DNA from: Conchocele bisecta
Taxonomy: Eukaryota; Mollusca; Bivalvia; Lucinida; Thyasiridae
Length of the DNA stretch: 64,000 nucleotides
Assembly (NCBI GenBank): GCA_029237695.1
Contig: CM055280.1
Span: 35,362,508-35,426,507, forward strand
Direction of reading: 5' to 3'
Shown: one piece after another, positions 11,511 to 23,066 of the stretch
How positions within the stretch are numbered: the first letter of the stretch is position 1
Layout: every line of letters starts with the position of its first letter
The notes under the pieces: model-generated
Database searches by the model: none
Told to the model about the DNA's origin: nothing
What the model saw: the letters and a program-made list of their open reading frames with translations, nothing else
Translations under genes and position numbers: made by a program

Positions 11511-12036
11511 TTATATACCAATGCTACGCCTTCCCATATATGTGATCTGCGACATAATAGCTGTGGTTATGTCTCAGATGCAATTAAAGCATTTCGATAA
11601 AAGAAAAACCAATAAATTGTGAATATATAGTTATATACCAGCGCTACACCTTCCCAAATATGCGATCTGCGACCTAATGTCGGTGTATTTACGGCCCTCA
11701 GTACAAAGAATCCACACATGTGAAGATAGAGTTACAGCGGAGCCGCGCTAAACCGGACACCAATAATACACCTGTGATCTTATTGTTGATGAGTTTCTTG
11801 GCCAGTTATCTCAGATGATAATGCAAGTTCGTGATAGCATAGCATACAACTATGGCTCAGAATGATAAAATGTCTGATTTACAGTGAAACTCCCAGGGTG
11901 TCTGCTTTAGAGAGGTTAAACTGTACATGTAATACCATTATATACAAGTGCTACGCCATCCCAAAGATGCGATCTTCGACCTAATTTCGGTGTATATTAT
12001 GTCTCAGATGCCATTAACGGCTCTCGGTACAAGGAA
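11511..12036 (+). repeat. Diverged triplicate segment at the 3' end of the Met-rich gene
   Basis: A segment of about 80-100 bp recurs three times, at about 11511-11590, 11631-11720 and 11936-12036. Each has a core like GCTACGCCTTCCCA and ATGCGATCTGCGACCTAAT, then ATGTCTCAGATGC or a related stretch. The first copy lies in the 3' UTR. A fragment of the 'GGTGTCTGCTTTAGAGAGG' repeat lies between copies 2 and 3. Confidence 0.6.
11611..11616 (+). promoter_or_regulatory. Polyadenylation signal of the Met-rich gene
   Basis: AATAAA occurs 181 bp after the stop codon, the first canonical signal downstream. The mRNA would have a short 3' UTR. Confidence 0.5.
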
Positions 12037-13070
12037 CTATATCAATTGCCATAAGAGTGTGGACACTATCTGTATATTTGCGTGGCTTTATCAGGCTCTA
12101 GGCCCCACAGTTTCATATAAATATCATTCTGATCATAATCGGGACACGCTCTCACAATGTTTGGCTTATTTCATTACCTACTGTCTGTTCCACGTTTTTC
12201 TGCCGACGAACTTTTGGCTATTAAACACTTTAAATCTAAAAAATATTTAAAACACATATTGCCAACGTGAACATTGTTCCAAGTTTATACCCCGATAAAT
12301 TCCACAAAAAGGCCATTCATTCCTATATTGAATGTTGTCAGAATTTCACAACAGTTTCATTCCATATTGACCGCTGACTATTCAACGTTACATACAAACA
12401 GTGGGCGATGGACGTTACAGACACCTGCTATTTAGGGCCGATTATATCTAAATAAATTTGCTATTTAGTTCCGCTTAAGAAAAATACTAGGGGTAGACCG
12501 CGGATTGAGACGCTGTCTGATTCTGTAAAAGAAATGCATGTAACAAGCACTATCAAATAAGGGTGATTTTATCAGATAAATGCCCAAGTATTATAATGAG
12601 CCCATTCAGAAGCTATTACCACAATGTCCGTTATCACATGAGTACTGAATTTTTTTTTTTTTTTCGAATTTCGACCCCCCCCCCCCACCCCCTTTCGGCG
12701 AAATCCTGGATCCGCCACTGATATACCAAGCTGATGACGCCGTTATCACAGCAGTAGCCCATTCAGAATTATTTCGAGCAAACTTACACTTATTTTGTGT
12801 GTAAGTTCTCGCAATAATGGGATAAAGTAACTCCGAAATGGGCCTTATGTGCAATTGGTGGCATCTAATTGTATCAGGTACACAAGCACTTGCTTTATCG
12901 AGTCAAAATTTCTCCAGTACATGTAGATGCCGAAAGCGGGTCAAAATAGCAGCAATGATTGAAATGCATTCTCCAGTTCCGAAATATTTTATGATTGGAA
13001 GATCCGCCCCTAGTTCAATATAACTATTCGATATGCTTTTTCTCATGTCAATATTATACAATTATCTGCT
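12037..13070. other. Intergenic, no gene seen
   Basis: It contains a 40-bp fragment (12297-12336) of the 'AAATTCCACAAAAAGGCCATTC' MITE. It also holds a T/C-rich stretch (12645-12690) running into a fragment ending GATCCGCCACTG. Nothing else is recognised. Confidence 0.45.
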
Positions 13071-13800
13071 TGTTGTGAGGTCAATACGTGGTTTGATCGA
13101 CCCTATAAACGTGATATGTACCGAGGACGCAGTCCAAGTTCGATATCACTTTTATCGGGTCGATACAACGATTTCTGAGCTGTGGGGGCATTTGTGACAC
13201 AATGGCTGTGTTCGTCATTTGTCGGCTGTCTATGTGTTGCTTCGTTATGTAATCAATAAAATATGTTGGCTATATACACGTAGTTAATAACAAAAAGTTG
13301 TATTATCAATCGAGAAATATGCGTGTCTGCGATTGGTCAGATGCTGGTCACGTGATCTTCGATATAATACAAGTATCGCCTTGTTGTCAGGTGAATACGT
13401 GGATAAACGTGATATTTACCGAGGACAAGTGTAAATGGATATTTATGCTAGACTATTGAAAAGCGGACACATATGGGAATTTCTCAATTGATAATAAAAC
13501 TTTTTATTTAAAATCACGTGTCGAGCAGCTGGCCAATCACGTACATGGAAATTTATAATAAAGATATTTATTCGCAGTAAATTTCTGAAAACCAATTAGT
13601 GTAACTACTAGCCGATATGATGAAACATTTACATGCACTTATATAATATGTTTGTTGTTCAATATTCTGGGTTGTTATGGGGGCATTTGGGGCACAATGT
13701 CTTTGTTCGTCATTTGTAGGCTATATATGTGTTGCTTCGTTATGTAATCAATAAAATGTGTTGGCTCTATTCACGTAGTTAATAACAATTATTTATTCCA
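13071..13800. repeat. Segmental tandem duplication, about 500 bp period
   Basis: The block at 13183-13290 (GGGGGCATTTGTGACACAAT to CACGTAGTTAATAAC) recurs at 13679-13787 with moderate divergence. The sequence near 13080-13130 (TCAATACGTGG, GTGATATGTACCGAGGAC) recurs near 13390-13430. No gene is seen. Confidence 0.6.
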
Positions 13801-13810
13801 ACAATTCTGT

Positions 13811-14116
13811 AGCCGATTTCACCAACATTGCAAAGTTTACTTTTCAAGCAAAGTATACTTTGAGGGAGTAATCATTTATTTTTCCTGAAATACATTATTT
13901 CATATAGAACTAAGAACTGCATATAGTTGATGATTAAAAGTACGCATAATTATTATACTGAATTTATTACATTATCGCAGCCAAATTGGCTGTGATAATG
14001 TAATAAATTCAGTATAATAAAAAAAAATAAAAAATTATTCTAAAATTGAAAATTTCTCCGTCAAAAGTATACTTTGCTAGAAAAGTATACTTTGCAATGT
14101 TGGTGAAATAGGGTAC
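13811..14116 (+). mobile_element. Palindromic MITE, TTTCACCAACATTGCAAAGT family, copy 1
   Basis: Ends TTTCACCAACATTGCAAAGT and ACTTTGCAATGTTGGTGAAA are inverted. A second inner palindrome around ATTACATTATCGCAGCCAAA and its inverse lies at about 13965-14005. A diverged copy is at 34141-34385. Confidence 0.75.
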
Positions 14117-14198
14117 TGATTTTTGTGCATTGACTCCCTAGTGATGAGTAGTTTGCATCTTTGGCGGTGGTCACAACAACGGTTGAGCTGAACACATA

Positions 14199-14444
14199 TG
14201 TGGCTGTGACTAGAGAAATGGGGCGTATGGGTTTTGTTATCATGTGTAAATCCTGATCAATTAGCACACTCATGTAACCTGATAACCAACTATATTGCTT
14301 GTTAGAAGCATGGCGGATTTGATGACATGTCGAACAGTGCATATCCTGATCAGACTGTGCGGATGACTGTGCGGATGCACATGCTGATCTGGTTCAACAC
14401 TTTTCGAAAAACCCATAAGCCAAATTTCTCCAGCCACAGCCACA
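14199..14444 (+). mobile_element. MITE, CTGTGACTGGAGAAAT family, copy 2
   Basis: It opens TGTGGCTGTGACTAGAGAAA and closes with the inverse CTCCAGCCACAGCCACA. The interior matches the other copies (GATCAG, ATATTGCTTGTTAGAAGCAT). Confidence 0.72.
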
Positions 14445-14480
14445 TATACAATGTAATGAGTGTGATAAAAGACAGATATA

Positions 14481-14762
14481 GATAATAGTAGGTTAGTGCC
14501 GTGAATGGGAAAAATATCTGGCAAGGCTCAGGAAACGGGATGGGTGAGGCTATGCCGAGCACATCCCGTTTCCGTGCCGCGCCAGATATTTTTCCCATTG
14601 ACGGCACTAACCTACTATTCTATTTATCCCGTCAACATTGCAAATAGCTTTAAAATGCAAAAGATAACCCCAGCCGCATCTCCAAATTGTATTAACAGGA
14701 TATCAACAATGTTTCACGGCACCGTGTTTCACGGCACATGCGCACTGTGTTGACGTGATAAA
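14481..14762 (+). mobile_element. Composite two-module MITE, copy C
   Basis: The hairpin module (AATAGTAGGTTAGTGCCGTG to its inverse) is followed by the TTTATCCCGTCAACA module in reverse, ending at GTGTTGACGTGATAAA. Module order is the reverse of copies A, D and E. Confidence 0.75.
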
Positions 14763-14854
14763 ACATAGCACAGATGCAAAATGCAGACCCCAGAAGACAC
14801 AACGGCCAAAGAACCACCAAGAAAACCATGACTGTATGAGAAAAACATAAAGCA

Positions 14855-15200
14855 CTTATATACACCACCGCATGAGTTAACCGCCAAAATGTTAACGTTT
14901 CTAAACTTCTATTGGCAATATCAACTCGCAATCATGCAGCTTGATTGGCTGAGCTCAGGCTCAGTCAATCAAGCTGCTTGCTTTCAAGCACAATATGATA
15001 TTTATTTTGATATAAATATTCCGTTCTGATTTTGGGATTATCTCCCCAATGCAGCAGGTTACATGCGGGATCGAACCCGTTGGCCCAGCTTTAAATGACC
15101 GTAGCTGTTGATATTATGTTAAACACCAATCATACAATATGTAAGTATTTTGAAATAAAGAAATTGACAAATATTGAGATTAATACAGGCGATAGTGTAT
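14855..15200 (+). mobile_element. Dispersed repeat, TATTGGCAATATCAACTCGC family, copy 1
   Basis: Sequence CTATTGGCAATATCAACTCG, then a hairpin GCTTGATTGGCTGAGC with its inverse, then AATAAAGAAATTGACAAATA. Related copies lie at about 15858-16060, 33952-34138, 46280-46442 and 48180-48400. The ends resemble ACCACCGC..TTAA and its inverse. Confidence 0.6.
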
Positions 15201-15371
15201 GACATTCCGGTTGAGAGAAAAGGTACCTTACCACATTTAAAAGAAGTGAAGATATTGCACATTCACTGAGTATGATTAACACGTAACTGGTTTACTAATG
15301 ACAATTCGCCTACTTCAGTGAATGGATAGCGAATAACACAAGCCCCGACCGCACTGCGCGGATAAATAGGT

Positions 15372-15637
15372 TTTATCCCGTCAACACAGTGCGTATGTGC
15401 CGTGAAACACGGTGCCGTGAAACATTTTTGATATCCAGTCAATACTATTTTTGCATTTTACAGCCATTTGTAGGTGTTGACGGGATAAATAGAATAGTAG
15501 GTTAGTGCCGTGAATGGGAAAAAATATCTGGCGCGGCACGGAAACGGGATGTGCTCGGCAGAGCCTCGCCCATCCCGTTTCCTGAGCCTTGCCAGATATT
15601 TTTTCCCATTCACGGCACTAACCTACTATTCTCTATA
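15372..15637 (+). mobile_element. Composite two-module MITE, copy D
   Basis: This is the cleanest copy: TTTATCCCGTCAACACAGTG to TGTTGACGGGATAAAT, then the hairpin AATAGTAGGTTAGTGCCGTG whose arms pair over about 65 bp each. Confidence 0.8.
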
Positions 15638-15716
15638 TCCGGGGTTACGTTGATCGCACGCGTCTTACTGTAGATTTTGTGAACCGGCGACTCCTATGAA
15701 ATGAATAGTGCAAGTG

Positions 15717-15823
15717 CTGCAATATGTAAGTGCAATGCAATATGTAAGTACAATGCAATATGTAAGTACAATGCAATATGTAAGTGCAATGCAATATGTA
15801 AGTGCAATGCAATATGTAAGCTA
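15717..15823 (+). repeat. 18-bp minisatellite
   Basis: Six units of GCAATATGTAAGTGCAAT or GCAATATGTAAGTACAAT lie head to tail. The period is a multiple of three, so it stays open in frame (repeating ICKCNA-like), but nothing around it supports coding. Confidence 0.8.
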
Positions 15824-15857
15824 CATGGACGTATGATAAAACTGGTGCTAGTTGGCT

Positions 15858-16060
15858 TTTACACCACTGCCTGCGTTAATCTTGACAATATGTCAACGTT
15901 TTGGAACATCTATTGGCAATATCAACTCGCAATCAAGCCGCTTGATTTGCTGTGTCAGAGCTGTAGCCCAGCTAAGGCACAACCATTCAAGCTGTTTGCT
16001 TTAAAGCACAATATTCAAGTATTTTGTAATAAAACAATATACATGTATTAGCAAGATTAG
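15858..16060 (+). mobile_element. Dispersed repeat, TATTGGCAATATCAACTCGC family, copy 2
   Basis: It contains ACACCACTGCCTGCGTTAAT, CTATTGGCAATATCAACTCG and AGCACAATATTCAAGTATTT in the family order, and ends with GCAAGATTAGTGAAGGTGGT. Confidence 0.6.
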
Positions 16061-16410
16061 TGAAGGTGGTGATGTATATCATGGAATGAATGGCAATGCA
16101 AGTCTGACAGAATCGAAGACGAGCAATAAAACCACTCGTGCATTGTACATTTTTTCTGGAAGTCGTGTTCGACGATTATCATGGATCTATTGAATTTGTA
16201 TTGTAACTTGGAACGGTAAATAATCAAACATGTCCAAAAGATGCTCGGGAACGTCAAATCGAAACTCAAAGTTTTAATATGTAAACCCCCGAGACTCGAC
16301 AATTAAAAACCATCACCAGGGTGGTTATTATTGGAAGTCACTTTACCGACGTATGATAATCGCTAAACATGACTACCAGAACATATATAAATGAAGTTCA
16401 AATCATATTT

Positions 16411-16948
16411 ACTATAGTCTGTTTCACGAAAGCTGCCCAAATTTTATGGCCATATAAACAATTCAAAAACCATATTGTTTTCGATAATATTAAATTAAAG
16501 GAAAATTTAAGAGTGAACCTTCTTTTTATTTCGTGAAATTTGGTCAAATATTGATTTTATTGCGAAAACAAAATTTCCCGATGTTAAATCCCCATAGACA
16601 TCTTCACGGAGTGAAGATGTCTATAGGGATTTAACATGGGGAATTATTTTTGAATTTTAGAAATACTGGACCGATTTTTAAAATTTAACTTTTGTTTTCT
16701 TAGTTAGATCATATCCAAGCTATCTAGTCAGGTTTCGGAGTCAATTTCCAAATGTTTTCGTTTTTTGACTCCTCCCACACTACAAATCAATTTTTCGTAA
16801 TAAAATCAATATTTGACCAAATTTCACGAAATAAAAAGAAGGCTCATTCTTAAATTTTCCTTTTATTTAATATTATCGAAACAAATATTGTTTTTGAATT
16901 GTTTATATGGCCGTAAAATTTGGGCAGCTTTCGTGAAACAGACTATAG
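16411..16948 (+). mobile_element. Foldback MITE of about 538 bp
   Basis: The left end CTATAGTCTGTTTCACGAAA and its right-end inverse are perfect. Arms of roughly 180-200 bp pair with few differences. The central part holds a smaller palindrome at about 16575-16640 (GACATCTTCACGGAGTGAAG). It is non-coding. Confidence 0.8.
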
Positions 16949-18626
16949 TGCCGGTGGGCGAAGAGCGACGTTAGTCACTCGACCCGCACAAGTGGGACTT
17001 TGGACGAAAATATTAATACACATAGCTATAAATATACATACGTAGTTTCATGTCAATCGGGCTTATTGTTTATATGGAACGCCAAATGTACATAAACTCA
17101 AATATATATTGCTAGCAACAAATATTTGGAGCTAGCAATAAATATTTGGAGAGCTCTCGAAATCATTTGGAGAGCTCTCGAAATCAATTAATGATATCTC
17201 GAAATCATTTGGAGAGCTCTCGACATCATTTGGAGCGAGCATTATATAACATTTGATTTGTATGGAACGCCAAATCTACATAAACTCAAATATATATTGC
17301 TAGCAACAAATATTTGGAGCTAGCAATAAATATTTGGAGAGCTCTCGAAATCAATTAATGATATCTCGAAATCATTTGGAGAGCTCTCGAAATCAATTAA
17401 TGATATCTCGAAATCATTTGGAGAGCTCTCGAAATCATTTGAAGCGAGCAATATAACATTTGATTTGGAGAGCTCTCTAAATCATTTGGAGCTATCTCTA
17501 AATCATTTGGAGAGCTCTCGAAATCATTTGGAGAGCTCTCGAAATCAATTAATGATATCTCGAAATCATTTAGAGAGCTCTCGAAATCATTTGTAGCGAG
17601 CATTATATAACTTTGATTTGGAGGAGCTCTCTAAATCATTTGGAGCTATCTCGAAATCATTTGGAGAGCTCTCGAAATCATTTGGAGAGCTCTCGAAATC
17701 AATTAATGATTATCTCGAAATCATTTAGAGAGCTCTCGAAATCATTTGTAGCGAGCATTATATAACTTTGATTTGGAGAGCTCTCTAAATCATTTGGAGC
17801 TATCTCTAAATCATTTGGAGAGCTCTCGAAATCAATTAATGATATCTCGAAATCATTTAGAGAGCTCTCGAAATCATTTTGTAGCGAGCATTATAATAAC
17901 TTTGATTTGGAGAGCTCTCTAAATCATTTGGCGAGCTATCTCTAAATCATTTGGAGAGCTCTCGAAATCAATTAATGATATCTCGAAATCATTTAGAGAG
18001 TTCTCGAAATCATTTGTAGCGAGCATTATATAACTTGATTTGGAGAGCTCTCTAAATTATTTGGAGCTATCTCTAAATCATTTAGAGAGCTCTCGAAATC
18101 ATTTGGAGAGCTCTCGAAATCAATTAATGATATCTCGAAATAATTTAGAGAGCTCTCGAAATCATTTGTAGCGAGCATTATATAACTTTGATTTGGAGAG
18201 CTCTCTAAATCATTTGGAGCTATCTCTAAATCATTTTGAGAGCTCTCGAAATCATTTGGAGAGCTCTCGAAATCATTTCGAGCTATCTCTAATTCATTTC
18301 GAGCTAGCAATATATATATTATTTGGAGCTAGCATTAAATCGCTTGAAACTATGAAAACGATGTCTCCCTGAATTATTGAATTACGCATTGAATTACGCA
18401 GCACGATTTACCCAAATATACCCAAATCTTCATTAAAAATAACATTTATGATTATATTATATACTTTTTCTACAATATATCATTAGTATATCATATAATA
18501 ACCACATTTTAACCGAAACATAGGAAGAATAAAGCACCTATTTCTGCGGGAAAACGGAGACTACCGATTATGTCTCAGTTGTGTAACTTTAAGTTATCAT
18601 CGACCATGATTGCATATCGCACATAA

Positions 18627-18864
18627 TGTGGTTGTGACTGGAGAAATGTGGTTTATGGGTTTTGCGACCAGTGTAGATCCAGATCAGCATGTGCATCCGC
18701 AGTCTGATCAGCATCTGCAACATTCGTCATTCCATAAATGAAACCCCCAGTCATGCTTCGAACAAGCAATGTAGGTCGTTACCAGGCTACAGAAGGGATC
18801 TATTTAATCGGAACCTACACTGGTCACAATTTCGATAAGCCCCATTTATCCAGTCACAGCCACA
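18627..18864 (+). mobile_element. MITE, CTGTGACTGGAGAAAT family, copy 3
   Basis: TGTGGTTGTGACTGGAGAAA at the left and the inverse TATCCAGTCACAGCCACA at the right. It is inside the middle segment of the outer foldback element, between inverted sequences CACGATTTACCCAAATATAC (18402) and the inverse near 19284-19303. Confidence 0.75.
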
Positions 18865-19577
18865 TATACATATTAATGCAGTATTAGTTTTAAAATATTG
18901 GTAGTTTATATATTTAAATTAGATATTACTACCGTATATAAATATATAATTATACTAGTTGACATAAAAAATTTCACACACTGTCTCCTTGGATGTCAAC
19001 ATTAGAGAGGTTCTACTGTTTTTATGAGTATTTCAATTAAAAATCATCATTCCAATTTAGCCATTATAAAGTTCATTATATTCCTTCGCTTACTAGCATA
19101 AGTGAATCGCGGTATTCTCCCTTTATTTCATGTACAAATATTTCCATTTTGCATCAAAACATTAAAAAAGGCCCTGTATAAGCAAATTAATGACATATAT
19201 TATGTAAGTACAGTCCAAACATCATTATTATAATGTGTATAGCTTTATTTATTAACAAATATAGTAATTACATGAAGATTTGGGTAGATTTGGGTAAATC
19301 GTGCCATCCCAAATTTAGTGCGACTTTACCTAGACCGGAAGTCGCCTGTCACACGCGTAGTAGTGAATACACATATGTCAAGCATGTTTACAGCACAGGT
19401 TGAAGTAACGGACCGAGGTCTATAAATAAATTAAATATGCCTGAAAGCATCAATAAATGAAAAAGAAATAAGCTAAACAATTTTGTTTTACTCCATCCAT
19501 ATACTCCATATTGAAGGTTACGAAGTTTTTAATAGGCTCGGTGCACATGCGTACAGAGATTTTAAAAACGCGGGAAG

Positions 19578-20592
19578 TATGGAACGCCAAATCTACATAA
19601 ACTCAAATATATATTGCTAGCAACAAATATTTGGAGCTAGCAATAAATATTTGGAGAGCTCTCGAAATCAATTAATGATATCTCGAAATCAATTAATGAT
19701 ATCTCGAAATCAATTAATGATATCTCGAAATCATTTGGAGAGCTCTCGAAATCATTTGGAGCGAGCAATATAACATTTGATTTGGAGAGCTCTCTAAATC
19801 ATTTGGAGCTATCTCTAAATCATTTGGAGAGCTCTCGAAATCATTTGGAGAGCTCTCGAAATCAATTAATGATATCTCGAAATCATTTAGAGATCTCTCG
19901 AAATCATTTGTAGCGAGCATTATATAACTTGATTTCGAGAGCTCTCCAAATCAACGCTATATAATGCTCGCTACAAATGATTTCGAGAGCTCTCTAAATG
20001 ATTTCGTGATATCATTAATTGATTTCGAGAGCTCTCCAAATGATTTCGAGAGCTCTCCAAATCATTTAGAGATAGCTCCAAATCATTTAGAGAGCTCTCC
20101 AAATCAAGTTATATAATGCTCGCTACAAATGATTTCGAGAGCTCTCTAAATGATTTCGAGATATCATTAATTGATTTCGAGAGCTCTCCAAATGAATTTC
20201 GAGAGCTCTCTAAATGATTTAGAGAATAGCTCCAAATGATTTCGAGAGCTCTCCAAATGATTTAGAGATAGCTCCAAATGATTTAGAGCTCTCCAAATCA
20301 AAGTTATATAATGCTCGCTACAAATGATTTCGAGAGCTCTTTAAATGATTTCGAGATATCATTAATTGATTTCGAGAGCTCTCCAAATGATTTAGAGAGC
20401 TCTCCAAATCAAATGTTATATAATGCTCGCTCCAAATGATTTCGAGAGCTCTCCAAATGATTTCGAGATATCATTAATTGATTTCGAGAGCTCTGCAAAT
20501 GATTTCGAGAGCTCTCCAAATATTTATTGCTAGCTCCAAATATTTGTTGCTAGCAATATATATTTGAGTTTATGTAGATTTGGCGTTCCATA
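19578..20592 (+). mobile_element. Inner foldback element nested in the outer one
   Basis: The 1015-bp copy runs from TATGGAACGCCAAATCTACA to the exact inverse and is flanked by the 6-bp duplication GGGAAG (19572-19577 and 20593-20598). The left arm has GAGAGCTCTCGAAATCATTT units in direct orientation up to about 19930. The right arm has the inverted units. The arms meet almost without a spacer. It sits inside the middle of the outer element. Confidence 0.8.
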
Positions 20593-21464
20593 GGGAAGGG
20601 AGCGCGTATTGTTTTTTTCCTCCAGTTCCCACGTGGAGTGGTATTTGGAGCTAGCATCAAATCAAGTTTATAATGCCCTCTCCAAATCAATTTGAGATAT
20701 CTCCAAGTTAATTCGAGAGCTCTCCAAATGATTTCGAGAGCTCTCCAAATGATTTAGAGATAGCTCCAAATGATTTAGAGAGCTCTCCAAATCAAGTTAT
20801 ATAATGCTCGCTACAAATGATTTCGAGAGCTCTCTAAATGATTTCGAGATATCATTAATTGATTTCGAGAGCTCTCCAAATGATTTAGAGATAGCTCCAA
20901 ATGATTTAGAGAGCTCTCCAAATCAAAGTTATATAATGCTCGCTACAAATGATTGAGAGAGCTCTCTAAATGATTTCGAGATATCATTAATTGATTTCGA
21001 GTGCTCTCCAAATGATTTCGAGAGCTCTCCAAATGATTTAGAGATAGCTCCAAATGATTTAGAGAGCTCTCCAGATCAAATGTTATATTGCTCGCTCCAA
21101 ATGATTTCGAGAGCTCTCCAAATGATTTCGAGATATCATTAATTGATTTCGAGAGCTCTCCAAATGATTTCGAGAGCTCTCCAACAAATATTTATTGCTA
21201 GCTCCAAATATTTGTTGCCAGCAATATATATTTGAGTTTATGTAGATTTGGCGTTCCATATGTTCAAGAGATAATATATACCAGAAAACAAGTATTACAA
21301 ATTGAAGCATGAACAGACGATGGACGGCTAAACGGATAGGCGAACTCGATACATGTATTTAGTATGCCTTGCAATTTAAATAGTATGCGAACACACAAAC
21401 ATATTCATATGAAACTGGTTTGTAGATTTAGTATTATAGATACCATGGACATGGCTAAACTATA

Positions 21465-21750
21465 ATTTATCCCGTCAACACAGTGCGTATGTGCCGTGAA
21501 ACACGGTGCCGTGAAACATTTTTGATATCATGTCAATACGACCTAATCACTGCGTATGAATATGAGCGGTGGCTGGGGTTATTTCTTTGCATTTTAAAGC
21601 CATGTGTATGTGTTGACGGGATAAATAGAATAGTAGGTTAGTGCCATGAATGGGAAAAATATCTGGCGCGGCTCGAGCCTCGCCCATCCCGTTTCCTAAG
21701 CCTTGCCAGATATGTTTTCCCATTCACGGCACTAACCTACTATTCTCTAT
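21465..21750 (+). mobile_element. Composite two-module MITE, copy E
   Basis: TTATCCCGTCAACACAGTGC to TGTTGACGGGATAAATAGAA, followed by the hairpin module. About 40 bp of the hairpin's left inner arm are missing compared with copy D. Confidence 0.75.
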
Positions 21751-22144
21751 ATTTCCCGCAAAGGAGAGGAATCAGGGTATACAATGATGTGGTTTCTGAA
21801 TGCCATTTCTAGACGTGGCGTAATATGTGACGTCATTTTTATAGTAGATTTCCCATAAATCTTCATAGCAAACGGGCGGATTTTGATGATGTATAGTGCA
21901 TCAAAGACGATGACTTTGTTATCTGTAGTATGGGTTCTCTAAAAGTGTTCTTATAATAACTTATAAATTTCACGAAGAACCGGGTACCGTTTATTTATTA
22001 CATTCACGTGCTCTATTTGTTAATGGTCGTTGACGGTAACCGAATTGCCGTCAAAACGAGATGATTTTGAGATTAAAGCAAACTACAATAAATGGCAACC
22101 AGTTTTGCATTTGCTGCGCCATGTTGCATACTAATCAATAGTTT

Positions 22145-22540
22145 CAGCACAAAAATATTTACACAATTCCCTAACATTTGATTGGCCCGTAGCAAGTCTC
22201 TGTCCAAAATTTATATCCCAGTAAACTCCCACGCCGAACTACTTTCCGTAACCGTGAGGCGCAGTTAAAATAATTCTGAAGAAAACGGAAAATAAACACA
22301 TTTTCTTGATGAATTTATTTCAAATGCTGGAATTATAATGAATGAATGGCCTTTTTGTGGAATTTATCGGGGATATGAACTTGGAAAAGTCGCGGGAATA
22401 CTGGACTAGGCCTTCCGGCCTTCGTCCAGTATTCCCGCGACGTTTCCAAGTTTATGCCCCGATAAATTCCACAAAAAGGCCATTCCACTTTTCCAAGTTT
22501 ATACCCAGATAAATTCCACAAAAAGGCCATTCATTCCTAT
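22145..22540 (-). mobile_element. MITE, GGCCTTTTTGTGGAATTTAT family, copy 1
   Basis: The hairpin part GAATGGCCTTTTTGTGGAAT / ATTCCACAAAAAGGCCATTC plus the adjoining segment AATTCCCTAACATTTGATTG match the copy at 24232-24585 in opposite orientation and the copy at 58562-58872. The two nearest copies flank the DUF829 gene as an inverted pair. Confidence 0.7.
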
Positions 22541-23066
22541 AGTAATTCCGTTAGAAAGATAGTATATGAAATAGACTGTAAACATAAAACAGAACGTTAC
22601 ACCGTTCTGAAACCACGTGATCCTAGACGTTGGGAATACACATTGTTGAGTTCTCACAGTGCAAGGTATATACCGCATTTGTACCGGACTTTGCAGAAGC
22701 CAAGTGGAATTACATCTTGCTGGTTCATATACTATAGTGTCATTTACATGTTTGGTATGACGTCATATTGACTCTGTGTTGGGAAAATGTTCCTTACGCA
22801 ATTGCAACAATTATAGATATTGGTTCACCATAATAGAAGTTAATGGTTTTGATAATGGCAGTAAGGCGAACACAGTGACTGAATTGAGGAAACATAGGTC
22901 CTGGTCAGACTGTGCGGATGCGCAGGGTGATCTGGGGCTACGATCGTCGCAAGTGTAGTTAGTTATCTTATATTTAAGGGTGAAAATTGGTTCAAAGAAC
23001 CTTCCATACCCGGTTCGTCGTAAGTGTCGTAAGGTACGCTTCATCAACCGGCGGACATATAAAGAT

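Larger units (their letters stand above)
17073..21260 (+). mobile_element. Outer foldback element with tandem-repeat arms
   Basis: Ends TATGGAACGCCAAATGTACA and TGTAGATTTGGCGTTCCATA are inverted, flanked by TGTTTA (17067-17072) and TGTTCA (21261-21266), a 6-bp duplication with one change. The left arm (to about 18330) is dozens of units like GAGAGCTCTCGAAATCATTT. The right arm (about 20640-21260) has the same units inverted. Arms built of tandem repeats resemble Drosophila FB elements in plan. The interior includes a MITE (18627-18864), an inverted pair near 18401 and 19304, and a whole second copy (19578-20592). No transposase is seen. Confidence 0.75.

Noticed and set aside
15701..16051. 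116-codon frame beginning in the 18-bp minisatellite
   Set aside because: The repeat part is open only because its period is a multiple of three; the rest is a dispersed repeat.
18026..18310. Asn/Ser-rich minus-strand frame in the foldback arm
   Set aside because: It follows directly from the tandem GAGAGCTCTCGAAATCATTT units, and similar frames appear in every arm.
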